A stretch of 64,000 bases of DNA from JABDLO01 sp041749255 (GTDB lineage Bacteria > Bacteroidota > Bacteroidia > Chitinophagales > Saprospiraceae), in the NCBI GenBank assembly GCA_041749255.1, contig JBGTBR010000047.1, forward strand, positions 114,663 through 178,662, in the 5' to 3' direction. The notes below the pieces were generated by a model. It ran no database searches and had not been told where the DNA came from. It saw only the letters and a list, made by a program, of their open reading frames with translations. The position numbers and the translations under genes were made by a program. Below, in pieces: positions 26,931 through 36,676 of this stretch. Each line of letters begins with the position of its first letter. Within the stretch, counting starts at the first letter, position 1.

Positions 26931-27305
26931 ATGAAAGTATTTAAGATTTTATACTGGTCGGCTACCATTATTATGGTTACTATTTTTTTGTTCACCTCGG
27001 GGTTAAACATCTTTAGCATGAAACAGGTCGCTGTATTTTACAGTGAAATCGGAGTGCCCGTCTGGATGGTAATACCTGTAGGTTTTCTAAAAATTGTAGC
27101 CATTGGAATCATTCTTTCCCGCAAGTTTGTCATGTTGAAAGAATGGGCTTATGCAGGATTATTTTTTGATGCTGTACTCGCATTAACCGCACATCAGATT
27201 TCAGGTGATGGGGCTGGTTGGTTAGCCATGATCGCAGCATTGGCTGTATTGATTTCAAGGATTTTTGAAGAGGAAGTGTATCCTGAAGAAGTTTTTGCTG
27301 CATAG
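26931..27305 (+). CDS. DoxX-family membrane protein
   Basis: A 124-residue protein with four hydrophobic segments (~8-25, 46-63, 70-88, 98-112). It has the small DoxX layout: an N-terminal helix with FLFTSGLNIF, then a helix opening PVWMVIPVGFLKIVAIGIIL. A polar acidic tail (RIFEEEVYPEEVF) ends the protein. DoxX proteins are quinone- or thiol-linked membrane proteins; most are uncharacterised. It has its own promoter and is convergent with the TonB receptor gene (11 bp between stops). Confidence 0.75.
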   Translation: MKVFKILYWSATIIMVTIFLFTSGLNIFSMKQVAVFYSEIGVPVWMVIPVGFLKIVAIGIILSRKFVMLKEWAYAGLFFDAVLALTAHQISGDGAGWLAMIAALAVLISRIFEEEVYPEEVFAA

Positions 27306-27316
27306 AATAAATACCA

Positions 27317-29833
27317 TTACAAATCTACCCGGAAGCGAAGATTTATCCTTCGGGATGTAAGAAAATTAGGTATGGCATATTGAACATTGGTTACTGTTTT
27401 AATCCATGTATTGGATACTTCATTGGAAACGTCCATTAGATTAAACACCTCCAGGCTTATCCATGCATTATTAGCAAAGCCCAATACACCACTTCCGACA
27501 CCTTCTGATTTTTCCTTACTTTTTAAGCGATATCCAAAACCAATATCAATACGGTGGTACGGTCTAAATCGAAAATTATTTCGAAAAATAATATTATTTT
27601 CAGGAAGTCCAAATGGCAATCCAGATCCAAAACTCAGATTTAAATTAACCCGGAAATTTTCATTTTTAGGTAAATAGTCCTGGAAAAACATCGACAAATT
27701 AAAAAACCGATCAGTGGGTCGTGCCACATCTTTTACATCTTTAGGATCAGGCTCCCCCAGTTCCCTTTGTTTGTGCTGAATTCCCACAATTGATTCCCGG
27801 GTTCTTAGCAGTGAAAGGTTGATCCAGGACTCTGCACCTGGCACAAATTCTCCATTGATTCTAAAATCAAGCCCCATAGCATAACCGGTTGCATCATTTT
27901 CTCCAGTATATCGGATTTTTACATTGTCAATATCAAATAGGGTAAGGTTGTCAAGCTTCTTATAAAAGACTTCTGAAATGATCTTAAATGGCTTATCACT
28001 TATCCCAGACCATGTAAAATCATAAGTGAGTCCTCCCACCATGTGTATAGATCTTTGAGATTTCAGTTCCGGATTAACAGAGCCGTCCAGCCTTCTCATT
28101 TCCCGATAAAATGGGGGTTGGTAATATATGCCCCCAGCCAGTTTAAATGAAAATCCATCAGCCCAGTTGAGGGGTTTGTAGAGGAATTGAAATCTGGGGC
28201 TCACGATCATTTCATCGTTGAGGCTACTGTATTTAACCCTTACCCCTCCATTTATCCTGATCTCTCTTTTATCGGGAATGGTAGAAGTATATGTATTTTG
28301 AAAATACAATGAGTATCGATTATTGATCAATAGGTTTTCTGAGGTGATAAAGCGATTTACCAAAACGGCATTTTCATTAAAAGGAAGTGAATAGCCCGCA
28401 GAATCGATTCGCTCCCATTCATGAACTGAATCATCAAATGTCTCTTGTTGGTACTTAGCACCCCACTGAAGGAAATGGCTGCTGCCATCATCCATGTTTA
28501 ATTCTAATCCACCCTTAAGCCGAACATTAAAAATTTCATTATACAGGTAATTTCTGGCAAATTGATGCTGTGTTCCGGTACCCAATACCGCTATTTCCTG
28601 ACCCGTATTTTCACTACCCAGTTCGGTTTCTATTTGTGAAAGTCTGTATCTTCCAATAATATCAAATTGTTCGGATTCTCTACCTCTATAGGAAGAAGCC
28701 AGGATTTTTATGAAAAGTGGATTGGTTTGTTTTTCAGGTATATACGTGAGTGACAATCCTCCCATACCATTGATAAAATCATCTACTTCAGCCCCTTCGA
28801 AAATAGCCGCCAATCTGAGTGCAAAGGTTACCTGTCCGAAAGCCGTTTCTCTTTCTCTTGGCATGAAACGGTAACGGCTAATATTGTAATTACCAATGGC
28901 TCCAATTTGAATTTCCCGGGTGATGTCGTACGTTACATATCCCTGTAGATCGATGAAATCCGGAACATACTCTCCCTGAGTATCCAGCGTTCCCAATAAA
29001 TACCGATTGGTTTTATATCTGGCGCCTGCCAGGTATCTTAGTTTATTATAGGCATTCGGTCCCACCCTTTTACTTCCTTCCATATGGGCACTTGCACCGA
29101 GGAAGCTACCGGAAACACTTCTTTTCATTTCCTCAGGTCTCTTATACCTTACATCCAGTACCGAAGACATTCGGTCTCCATACCTGGCTTCAAAGCCACC
29201 AGAAGAAAAAGAAAGATCTCGAATTAAATCCATGTTGGGGAATGTCAATCCTTCCTGCTGCCCACTTCTGATCAATTGCGGTCTGAAGATTTCAAAATCA
29301 TTAACGTAGATTAGATTTTCGTCGTAATTGCCTCCTCTCACGTTATACTGCGAACTCAATTCCCCACCTGTACCCGATGAAACTCCCAGGGCAATAGAAG
29401 GAAGGACACTTTCCAGATTCCCGGTTGTACTGGGCAAAGTAAACATTTCTGTGACTTCTTCTCTTACCATCCCGACATCTTCAATTCTGCTACTGCGTAT
29501 GGTTATATCCAAATCAGAAGTCGTAGGAGACAACCTTATATTAATATTTCTTTTGGAACCCGGAGCCATAGGCTCTACATCAACGCTTACAGTTTCATAG
29601 CCAATCCTGGTATATAACAATGTAAATGTTTGGTTTTCGGGCACCAATAATCTGTAGAATCCATTTTGATCTGTATCGGTTGCCTGAGAGGTAAGTTCTA
29701 TATGAACGGTCACAAAATCAATAGACAACCCTGAATTCAGATCTCTGATATTACCAAACACTACCGTTTCCTGACCCGCAAGGAAACCAATTGATAAAAA
29801 ATAGCAAAATATAAACGGTAAATATCTCTCCAT
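27317..29833 (-). CDS. TonB-dependent receptor
   Basis: Outer-membrane receptor of 838 residues. I use the ATG at 29833, which gives a good signal peptide (MERYLPFIFCYFLSIGFLAG); a longer frame to 29980 would overlap rpe. The order is a carboxypeptidase-regulatory-like domain (~20-105, VVFGNIRDLNSGLSIDFVT), a plug domain with QYNVRGGNYDENLIYVND (~190) and FSSGGFEARYGDRMSSVLD, then the barrel ending in FLTSRRINLRFRVDL. It is 40 bp downstream of rpe on the same strand and may share its transcript. No SusD-like partner is present. Confidence 0.9.
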   Translation of the reverse strand: MERYLPFIFCYFLSIGFLAGQETVVFGNIRDLNSGLSIDFVTVHIELTSQATDTDQNGFYRLLVPENQTFTLLYTRIGYETVSVDVEPMAPGSKRNINIRLSPTTSDLDITIRSSRIEDVGMVREEVTEMFTLPSTTGNLESVLPSIALGVSSGTGGELSSQYNVRGGNYDENLIYVNDFEIFRPQLIRSGQQEGLTFPNMDLIRDLSFSSGGFEARYGDRMSSVLDVRYKRPEEMKRSVSGSFLGASAHMEGSKRVGPNAYNKLRYLAGARYKTNRYLLGTLDTQGEYVPDFIDLQGYVTYDITREIQIGAIGNYNISRYRFMPRERETAFGQVTFALRLAAIFEGAEVDDFINGMGGLSLTYIPEKQTNPLFIKILASSYRGRESEQFDIIGRYRLSQIETELGSENTGQEIAVLGTGTQHQFARNYLYNEIFNVRLKGGLELNMDDGSSHFLQWGAKYQQETFDDSVHEWERIDSAGYSLPFNENAVLVNRFITSENLLINNRYSLYFQNTYTSTIPDKREIRINGGVRVKYSSLNDEMIVSPRFQFLYKPLNWADGFSFKLAGGIYYQPPFYREMRRLDGSVNPELKSQRSIHMVGGLTYDFTWSGISDKPFKIISEVFYKKLDNLTLFDIDNVKIRYTGENDATGYAMGLDFRINGEFVPGAESWINLSLLRTRESIVGIQHKQRELGEPDPKDVKDVARPTDRFFNLSMFFQDYLPKNENFRVNLNLSFGSGLPFGLPENNIIFRNNFRFRPYHRIDIGFGYRLKSKEKSEGVGSGVLGFANNAWISLEVFNLMDVSNEVSNTWIKTVTNVQYAIPNFLTSRRINLRFRVDL

Positions 29834-29873
29834 ATTTATTTTACATCCAGAAGACAAATTAAAACGGCAATCA

Positions 29874-30542
29874 TCAGAGATAAGTATGAAGGGGTATATT
29901 TTTAAGCTCTTTAATGGTATGAACCGGGTCTGAAGATCGAAAAACACTGCTCCCGGCAACCAATGACCTGGCTCCTGCATGCAGTATTTTTTCAGCGTTT
30001 TGAAGCCCTACACCACCATCAATTTCTATCATGGCTTCACTATTTACTTCATCCAGCATGGTTTTGAGTTTTTTTATTTTAGGAATCGTCCTGTAAATAA
30101 ATTTTTGTCCCCCAAATCCAGGATTAACAGACATCAGTAAAAATATATCCGCATCCGTAAGTATATCTTCCAGGAGCGAAACCGGATTATGTGGATTAAG
30201 CGCAACTCCGGCTTTCAGGCCAAGAGATCTAATTAGATCCAGCGTGCGATGCAGATGTGCACTGGCTTCAAAATGTACCGTGATACTCATAACCCCAATA
30301 TCCGCAAACGCTTGTATATACTTCTCGGGCTCTACAATCATCAGGTGTACATCTAAAGGCTTGCTGCACAATTTCGCAATGGTTTTTGTTATGTCGGGTC
30401 CAAAAGAAATATTTGGTACAAACCGACCATCCATGATATCAATATGGAGCCAATCCGCTTCAGAGCTATTTATCATTTCCAGATCTCTGTGCAAATATCC
30501 AAAATCAGCAGCCAGTACTGATGGAGCGATTATATATTCCAT
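29874..30542 (-). CDS. rpe: Ribulose-phosphate 3-epimerase
   Basis: TIM-barrel epimerase interconverting D-ribulose 5-phosphate and D-xylulose 5-phosphate. The 222-residue protein has the signature LHIDIMDGRFVPNISFGPD (~37-55), the metal His/Asp residues in HIDIMDG, a SVNPGFGGQKFI phosphate loop (~140-151) and the catalytic Asp in EIDGGVG (~175). A CAAATGTA word (30569-30576) reads TACATTTG on the minus strand, a possible -7 box 27 bp upstream of the start, but a matching -33 is not seen. Confidence 0.97.
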   Translation of the reverse strand: MEYIIAPSVLAADFGYLHRDLEMINSSEADWLHIDIMDGRFVPNISFGPDITKTIAKLCSKPLDVHLMIVEPEKYIQAFADIGVMSITVHFEASAHLHRTLDLIRSLGLKAGVALNPHNPVSLLEDILTDADIFLLMSVNPGFGGQKFIYRTIPKIKKLKTMLDEVNSEAMIEIDGGVGLQNAEKILHAGARSLVAGSSVFRSSDPVHTIKELKNIPLHTYL

Positions 30543-30604
30543 TTTTGTCCCGTCATTTTATTGTGATCCAAATGTAAGTAGATTCCAATAATAAGTGTGT
30601 TATG

Positions 30605-31336
30605 CTATTCATCATGGGTTAAATCATCGATTGGAAATTGATTCCAGGTAAGTAATAGCTTGATAACGGTTAATACATCTCTTTCACAATATTTTACAAT
30701 TCTTTCCAAATCTTTAACCTGATAGTACACCAAAGCTACCTGAGATCCATCGATATCATCTTTGGGTGAAGGTATGCCAAATAAATAGGAAAGTAGGCGT
30801 AAAGATGTGTAGTTTTTATAATCACCAAATTTCCACATATCCATTGTGTCCAATAAATATTCAACTTGCCACGGTTTTTTACCACTGATATTAAGCATAG
30901 TTGGGAGTTTGATATTGTGGACTAACATTCTCCGGGATAAATAAGGTATGTCAAATTCTTTTATATTATGTCCACAGAGATAATGTTTGCTGGGATCGCT
31001 AAAGTAGCCTTCCAGTAATTGGGCAAAATTTGTCAGTATTTCTTTCTCATCGTCTCCGGCGAAAGATTTTAATCTTACATTAACTTTATTGCCTGAACCC
31101 AGCAACACATACCCTACAGAAATGCATATAATTTTTCCAAACTCAGCAAAAATGCCAGCTTTTGATGAATACCAATCTGCCACATCAATGTCTTCATTCT
31201 GTCTCGAGAGCTGATTAGCTTTCTTAGTCCAAAGTTCTTTGCCTTCTTCACTAAGTTCATTTAAAGATGATAACGCAGGTACAGTTTCTACATCCAGGAA
31301 GAGAATTTTTTCAATTTGCTGCTTATTGAGATACAT
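30605..31336 (-). CDS. Predicted 3'-5' exonuclease (PolB-like DnaQ fold)
   Basis: A 243-residue protein of the stand-alone PolB-type exonuclease family. Exo I is FLDVETVP (~13-20). Exo II region is LCGHNIKEFDIPYLSRRM (~118-135), and Exo III is 'RDVLTVIKLLLTWNQ' (~219) with its Asp. A conserved DTMDMWKFGDYKNYTSLRLLS lies between (~163). The acidic DEDD set is therefore complete. No polymerase domain is attached. It probably acts in DNA repair or processing; partners are unknown. It lies 62 bp upstream of rpe on the same strand. Confidence 0.85.
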   Translation of the reverse strand: MYLNKQQIEKILFLDVETVPALSSLNELSEEGKELWTKKANQLSRQNEDIDVADWYSSKAGIFAEFGKIICISVGYVLLGSGNKVNVRLKSFAGDDEKEILTNFAQLLEGYFSDPSKHYLCGHNIKEFDIPYLSRRMLVHNIKLPTMLNISGKKPWQVEYLLDTMDMWKFGDYKNYTSLRLLSYLFGIPSPKDDIDGSQVALVYYQVKDLERIVKYCERDVLTVIKLLLTWNQFPIDDLTHDE

Positions 31337-31495
31337 TTGACAAAATTATAAGGGTTTACACTGATAAAACTTAATGGTTTCCAACCAATTTACAAGTAAT
31401 ATATACGCAAAATGAAATAAATGCAGATATTTGTACCGTTAATGTGATATAAATTGCGAATTGTCATTTTTCAAAATCAAAAATAAATAATTACC

Positions 31496-32479
31496 ATGTT
31501 AAACAAAAATGGAAATCAAACAAATATTACTACCTGGGCTATTATTGCTCTAATAGCTTTACTTGCACTTAATGGCTATCAGTGGTATTCCAACAGTAAG
31601 TTGAAAAAAGAAAATACCACGAATAAGGAATATACAATGGAGCTTTCTAAAGCTCAGGCAGAACTGGAAAAAGATTATCTGTCTGCCTTGGAAAACTTAG
31701 AAGAGTTGAAAGGAGATAATAAAGACATGAATGATCTCATTGAAAGTCAGAAGAAAGAATTGACATCTCAGAAAGAAAAAATCAATGAACTGATCTGGAC
31801 TAAAAGAGAATTAACGAAAGCCAAAGAAGAACTTAAGAATTTGAACTCAATGGCTGCTAAATATGTGGCAGAGTTGACCAAGCTGAAAGAAGAAAATGAG
31901 ATGCTAGCGGAAAGTAACAAGTCATTAACAGAAGAGAAAACGATGTTGACCACTTCTTACACTATGCAGTTGGAACTCAATAAAGAATTAGAAGAAGTGG
32001 CACAGTCTCTGGAAGGTGAAAAAGTCCGTCTTGCTTCTACCAACGAAGAACTTATCACCAAGGTAGATATTGCCAATGCCATCAAAATAAACTGGATGCA
32101 TGTAGAAGGGTATGAGTTTAAGAAAAATGGTGACCTCAAGAAAAAGTCAAAAGCAAAAGATATAGAAGTTTTAAGAACCTGCATTAAAACAGAGACCAAT
32201 ATGGTTACAGATGCCGGTCCTAAGGATTTTTATGTAAGGCTCATTTCCTCTACAGGAGAAACAATAGCAAGGGAAGCTGAAGGTAGTGGAATTCTCTGGA
32301 ATAAATTAGACGATACACAAATACGTTACACATATAGCGGAATTGTAGAATATCACAATGAAGATACCGAAGCATGCCTTGATTGGGTTGTAAGTGATCA
32401 ACTAGAAAAAGGGCCATATGATATCGAAATATATAACAATGGTTTCCTTGTGGGTAAAGGCGCTTTTCAGTTGAAGTAA
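31496..32479 (+). CDS. Membrane-anchored coiled-coil protein, function unknown
   Basis: A 327-residue protein with a single N-terminal membrane segment (~13-29, TWAIIALIALLALNGYQWY). A long heptad-rich coiled coil follows over ~33-195, heavy in Lys, Glu and Leu. A compact C-terminal domain of ~130 residues (INWMHVEGYEFKKNGDLKKK ... KGPYDIEIYNNGFLVGKGAF) ends in beta-type strands. It is probably an inner-membrane protein with a large periplasmic coiled coil. I do not recognise the C-terminal domain. It is the single gene before a strong terminator. Confidence 0.75.
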   Translation: MLNKNGNQTNITTWAIIALIALLALNGYQWYSNSKLKKENTTNKEYTMELSKAQAELEKDYLSALENLEELKGDNKDMNDLIESQKKELTSQKEKINELIWTKRELTKAKEELKNLNSMAAKYVAELTKLKEENEMLAESNKSLTEEKTMLTTSYTMQLELNKELEEVAQSLEGEKVRLASTNEELITKVDIANAIKINWMHVEGYEFKKNGDLKKKSKAKDIEVLRTCIKTETNMVTDAGPKDFYVRLISSTGETIAREAEGSGILWNKLDDTQIRYTYSGIVEYHNEDTEACLDWVVSDQLEKGPYDIEIYNNGFLVGKGAFQLK

Positions 32480-32817
32480 AATATTCCATATTTTGGAATG
32501 TAATCGGTCTTATCGATACAATATTATCAGTTAACAACCATACCGTCATTCAAGAAGAGGATTATCCAGGCTGGGTAGTTCTCTTTTTTTTTTTGAGTTG
32601 ACAGAGTGTAACTGTTCAGATAGTATGGGATACCATGCATTTTTTAAATCTCTTTTGATTCTTTCGAGCAAAAATACCGTCTAAATTTATCCAATTTCAA
32701 TCCTAAATCAACATAATAATACTTGCTTACTCTGGAGAAATGCTAAAATACCCGGATCATACATTTATTTAGGCTTAAAATAAACTTTCCTCTTCCCGAT
32801 TGAGTTAATGGATTGCG
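32480..32817. other. Intergenic region with the terminator of the coiled-coil gene
   Basis: The 338-bp gap holds the terminator at 32556-32594 and a short ATTCCATATTTTGGAAT inverted repeat at ~32485. No small gene is apparent. Confidence 0.6.
32556..32594 (+). terminator. Intrinsic terminator downstream of the coiled-coil gene
   Basis: A 12-bp stem, AGAGGATTATCC paired with GGGTAGTTCTCT including G-U pairs, has an AGGCT loop and is followed by T10. Confidence 0.85.
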
Positions 32818-33264
32818 ATGGAAAATAATTTTGTCAATCCGATAGATGAAGATAAAGTAAGCGATCAACCCCACCTCTTACCTTACGCCCATCATGTGGG
32901 CAGTGCGATTATAAAGCCCATAGATAAGGGAAAAGTGAAAGGTTTAGCCATGTCAGCCATGTATCAACAAACTGAGAAAAGCCTTCTTCAGATTAAAGAA
33001 CAAGTGGAAACCCTTATAAAACAAGCTCAGGAAATTCATGACAGAATTGACATCTCTGAAAAAATTTATAAGGCAGATGTAGGATTCAGACCCATCGTTG
33101 GTAAATTGTACCATGTATATGAAAGGGATAATGGTACCTGGACAATATCGTTAATTTCACCCGATGAGTGGCGTGGAAATGCTCCGTATACTTACATGGC
33201 GACTGTAAAGCTACTGGCTGACCATACCTGGGATATCATAAAAAAAAGCAATCATTTTTCATGA
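32818..33264 (+). CDS. DUF2452 protein
   Basis: A 148-residue cytoplasmic protein matching DUF2452: 'NPIDEDKVSDQPHLLPYAHHVGS' (~7), 'GLAMSAMYQQTEKSLLQIKEQVETL' (~45) and the C-terminal 'GFRPIVGKLYHVYER.DNGTWTLS' type segment, here 'VGFRPIVGKLYHVYERDNGT' (~85). The domain function is unknown. Alone between a terminator and a 350-bp spacer. Confidence 0.8.
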   Translation: MENNFVNPIDEDKVSDQPHLLPYAHHVGSAIIKPIDKGKVKGLAMSAMYQQTEKSLLQIKEQVETLIKQAQEIHDRIDISEKIYKADVGFRPIVGKLYHVYERDNGTWTISLISPDEWRGNAPYTYMATVKLLADHTWDIIKKSNHFS

Positions 33265-33616
33265 TAAAAATAATTCCAGAGGTGTGATCAACCGAACTGG
33301 GTTACTTTCAATTTTGATCAAATCCATGAAAACAACTTCCATTTTTTATTCATAAAGAATGTCCATCAGATTTGAACTGTGAATTATATATGTTGTTCAA
33401 CATTAATGAACACCAATGCGTTAATAATACATTTGTAACTTCTCAAAAGGATTTCATTTTGGCAGGAAAAGGGATTAGATTTTATTTCGGCCAGTTTTTG
33501 GTTTTGATTGCACTATTCACATAAAATTGAGCCCGGGTTTATAATTAATTTCTCCTTTTGTACCTCAAATAGATTAATGCTGAAATTGTTATGTAAATTA
33601 TAAATAGAAGAGCGAT
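33265..33616. other. Intergenic region upstream of the VWA/MoxR pair
   Basis: 350 bp of AT-rich sequence. No ORF, RNA gene or properly spaced promoter boxes recognised. Confidence 0.45.
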
Positions 33617-34729
33617 ATGTTTGGATGGAGATTTGGACAATATGTACCAGGAGACTTTGATGAAGATCCATTTGAGAAACTCTTTAATTTGTTTAAAGAA
33701 TTACTTATACATACGTCAGGTGACGTAGCTGAAGCATTGTCATGGCTAACGGAGCTGGATAAACAATACAGACTCACTTCAGATGAATATGGTATAGCAG
33801 ATTTCATCGAGGAACTCGAAAGACGAGGTTTTATTAATCGGGAAAAAAATGAAAAGGGGGCTCCCCTATCCTATCATCCAACAAAAAAAATGGAACTAGC
33901 CCTGAGAAGACAAGCACTCAACGATATTTTTGATCAGCTTAAAAAATCAAAAAAGGGCAATCATAATACTACCCTCTCAGGACAAGGTGACGAATATACC
34001 TCAGAAGTAAAACCTTTCCAATTTGGGGACAGTATCGACAATATTGCCATATCAGAGTCATTAAAGAATGCTCAAATCAACCATGGTATTGAAGAATTTA
34101 TGATCACCCAGGATGATCTGGAAGTTCAGGAAACCTATTATCAGTCACTTACCAGTACAGTATTGATGATAGACATTTCTCACAGCATGATTTTATACGG
34201 AGAAGATAGGATCACACCGGCTAAGAAAGTCGCAATGGCTTTGGCAGAACTCATAACTACCCGCTATCCAAAAGATACGCTGGATATTATTGTATTTGGA
34301 GATGATGCATGGCAGATAGAAATTAAAGATTTACCCTATCTGCAAGTCGGCCCTTATCATACCAATACCGTTGCAGGTCTGGATCTGGCCATGGATATCC
34401 TTAGAAAGAGGAAAAATCCAAACAAACATATTATGATGATCACCGACGGAAAACCTACCTGTATTATAAAAGGTAAAAAGTATTATAAAAATCCATTCGG
34501 TCTGGATCGAACCATTCTGAACAGAACTCTCGCACAGGCTGTAAAGTGCAAGAAATTACAGATTCCCGTTACCACTTTTATGATCGCGAGGGATCCTTAT
34601 CTGGTCAATTTCGTAGATCAGTTTACAAAAGCCAATGGCGGTAAAGCTTTTTATTCAAGTCTGGATGGTCTGGGTGAATTTATTTTCATGGATTACAAAC
34701 ACCATAAAAGACGACGAAGAAATAATTAA
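33617..34729 (+). CDS. VWA-domain protein (partner of MoxR-type AAA ATPase)
   Basis: A 370-residue soluble protein. The N-terminal ~120 residues are mostly helical and acidic (GDFDEDPFEKLFNLFKELL). The von Willebrand A domain occupies ~180-350, with the intact MIDAS motif DISHSM (D-x-S-x-S) and the later metal residues in NTVAGLDLA and MMITDGKPT. The C-terminus is strongly basic (HHKRRRRNN). In MoxR/VWA systems the VWA protein bridges the ATPase to a client for metal insertion or complex assembly. The AAA gene starts 17 bp after its stop, so the two are a unit. Confidence 0.88.
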   Translation: MFGWRFGQYVPGDFDEDPFEKLFNLFKELLIHTSGDVAEALSWLTELDKQYRLTSDEYGIADFIEELERRGFINREKNEKGAPLSYHPTKKMELALRRQALNDIFDQLKKSKKGNHNTTLSGQGDEYTSEVKPFQFGDSIDNIAISESLKNAQINHGIEEFMITQDDLEVQETYYQSLTSTVLMIDISHSMILYGEDRITPAKKVAMALAELITTRYPKDTLDIIVFGDDAWQIEIKDLPYLQVGPYHTNTVAGLDLAMDILRKRKNPNKHIMMITDGKPTCIIKGKKYYKNPFGLDRTILNRTLAQAVKCKKLQIPVTTFMIARDPYLVNFVDQFTKANGGKAFYSSLDGLGEFIFMDYKHHKRRRRNN

Positions 34730-34745
34730 TCCAAATACAATTACA

Positions 34746-36215
34746 TTGAACAAATCAAATATCAAGAATATCAAAACGGTATCCGACTTAAAAAAGTCCG
34801 GTTATAAAAGTAAAAATATTAGACAGGAGCTAAGGGATAACCTCATTATAAAAATTCAAGCCGGTGAAAAAATATTTGAAGGTATTTTTGGCTTTGATGA
34901 TACCGTTTTACCCGATGTAGAAAGGGCTTTATTGTCCGGACATAATATACTGCTTTTGGGGTTGAGGGGGCAGGCTAAAACCAAAATAGCCAGACTTCTG
35001 GTTCAACTACTCGACGAATATATTCCTGTTGTTAAGGGAAGTGAATTGAACGATGACCCGTTGAATCCAATCAGTAAATTCAGTGAAGATTTGTTGCTTG
35101 AATTGGGAGATGATACTCCCATTGAATGGATGCATCGCTCAGAACGGTATGTTGAAAAATTGGCTACACCCGACGTGAGCGTTGCAGACTTGATTGGAGA
35201 TGTTGATCCTATAAAAGCGGCCACTCTAAAACTGCCTTATTCCGATGAGCGGGTCATACATTACGGATTGGTTCCCCGAGCCCATCGATCTATTTTTGTC
35301 ATCAATGAATTACCTGATCTTCAGGCGAGAATTCAGGTCTCGTTATTTAATATTCTTCAGGAAGGAGACATTCAGATCAGAGGTTTTAAAATCAGGCTTC
35401 CACTTGACATACAATTTGTTTTTACAGCCAATCCTGAAGACTATACCAATAGAGGGAGCATTATCACACCATTAAAAGACCGGATTGAAAGTCAGATTCT
35501 CACTCATTATCCTAAAAATATTGAAATATCGAAACAAATAACAAAGCAGGAAGCCAGAATCTATAAAGAACAAAACTCAGTAACCATACCTCCACTCATG
35601 GAGGATTTACTGGAAATGATAACTATAAAAGCCAGGGAAAGTGAACTTATTGACGATAAAAGTGGAGTATCTGCCCGGCTTTCCATTACCGCATATGAAT
35701 TACTGGTAAGTACCGCAGAGAGAAGAATGCTCCAAAACAATGAGAAGAAAACCAATGTCAGATTAACCGATTTTTGGGGTGTAGTTCCAGCTATAACCGG
35801 AAAGGTTGAGCTGGTATATGAAGGGGAGCAAGTTGGTCCATATGGTGTGGCATTGGAATTGTTTGAAGATGCCGTCAGTGATTTGTTTTTACAATACTTT
35901 CCCAAACCTGTTGACATTGAAAAAGAAGAAGTCCATGATCCGTATGGAGTTATAAAAGCGTACTTTGCTGGTGGAAATCACATTGATTTGATGAGTAATG
36001 CCAGTAATGCGGATTATCAAAATGCTTTAAAAGGAGTCAGAGGGCTTGAAAAAATTTCCGATGACTTTAATGTGACCTCAGATTGGAAATACATTTTTAT
36101 GGAATTGATCCTGTTTGGTTTATCTGAGTTTGAGGTGTTGACCAAGGAAGTTATGGAAGAAAAACTTTCCTTTAAAGATCCATTTGCAGATATGTTTGAT
36201 GATTTGGATAATTAG
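34746..36215 (+). CDS. MoxR/magnesium-chelatase-type AAA+ ATPase
   Basis: ATPase of 489 residues. I start it at the TTG at 34746, which gives the conserved opening (M)NKSNIKNIKTVSDLKKSGY; the earlier ATG at 34635 reads through the end of the VWA gene out of its frame. Walker A is LGLRGQAKTK, Walker B is FVINELPDL, sensor 1 lies in VFTANPEDYTN and the conserved RSERYVEKLATPDVSV segment precedes Walker B. The domain matches the Bacteroidota 'magnesium chelatase' AAA subgroup that pairs with a VWA protein. No chlorophyll genes are present, so a chaperone-like role on an unknown client is more likely than Mg chelation. Confidence 0.9.
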   Translation: MNKSNIKNIKTVSDLKKSGYKSKNIRQELRDNLIIKIQAGEKIFEGIFGFDDTVLPDVERALLSGHNILLLGLRGQAKTKIARLLVQLLDEYIPVVKGSELNDDPLNPISKFSEDLLLELGDDTPIEWMHRSERYVEKLATPDVSVADLIGDVDPIKAATLKLPYSDERVIHYGLVPRAHRSIFVINELPDLQARIQVSLFNILQEGDIQIRGFKIRLPLDIQFVFTANPEDYTNRGSIITPLKDRIESQILTHYPKNIEISKQITKQEARIYKEQNSVTIPPLMEDLLEMITIKARESELIDDKSGVSARLSITAYELLVSTAERRMLQNNEKKTNVRLTDFWGVVPAITGKVELVYEGEQVGPYGVALELFEDAVSDLFLQYFPKPVDIEKEEVHDPYGVIKAYFAGGNHIDLMSNASNADYQNALKGVRGLEKISDDFNVTSDWKYIFMELILFGLSEFEVLTKEVMEEKLSFKDPFADMFDDLDN

Positions 36216-36545
36216 GGACTTTTGTCAGTTGGCAGGTAGCAGTTGGCAGATGGCAGTTAGCAATTCGTATTTCTTAGTTCTTTAATTCTCAATTCGTAAT
36301 ACCCTTTTAGTTAAATGACCTTTTAACTTAATCGGCAGGATGAGGATAAGGATTAGGATGAGGTTTTTGCCTTCTGCAATTAGCTTTTGGCCTTTAGCCT
36401 TTAGCAGTTTTTGGAAGACAAAGCAAATGACAGCGAAGCAAATGACAGCGAAGCAAAATAACGCGCGAAGCACAAATGACTACCAATGACAATTTTCAAT
36501 TCTCAATTTTCGCAATTCGTAATTCGTAATTCGTAATTTTGTAAG
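36216..36545. repeat. Mixed microsatellite spacer (CAGTTGGCAG, GGATGA, GCGAAGC, AATTCGT)
   Basis: Starts directly after the ATPase stop with CAGTTGGCAGNTAGCAGTTGG words, then GAGGATAAGGATTAGGATGAGG. Repeated AAATGACAGCGAAGC follows, which is the CTTCGC block in inverted orientation, and then AATTCGT heptamers to 36540. No gene is present; the minus-strand frame here is repeat-derived. Confidence 0.85.
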
Positions 36546-36676
36546 TATTTTCAGTGTATCTTTAATCTTATTTTGACTTTAATTTTTAGTCTGCATTTGA
36601 ATTAAGATGTACATAACATGTAAATATTTATTTGAAATACAGTAATATTGTACTCAATGCATCATCAACAACGAAA

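Noticed and set aside
34635..34745. ATG at 34635 as start of the AAA ATPase
   Set aside because: The 37 extra residues are the VWA gene's 3' end read in another frame; the TTG at 34746 gives the conserved N-terminus.
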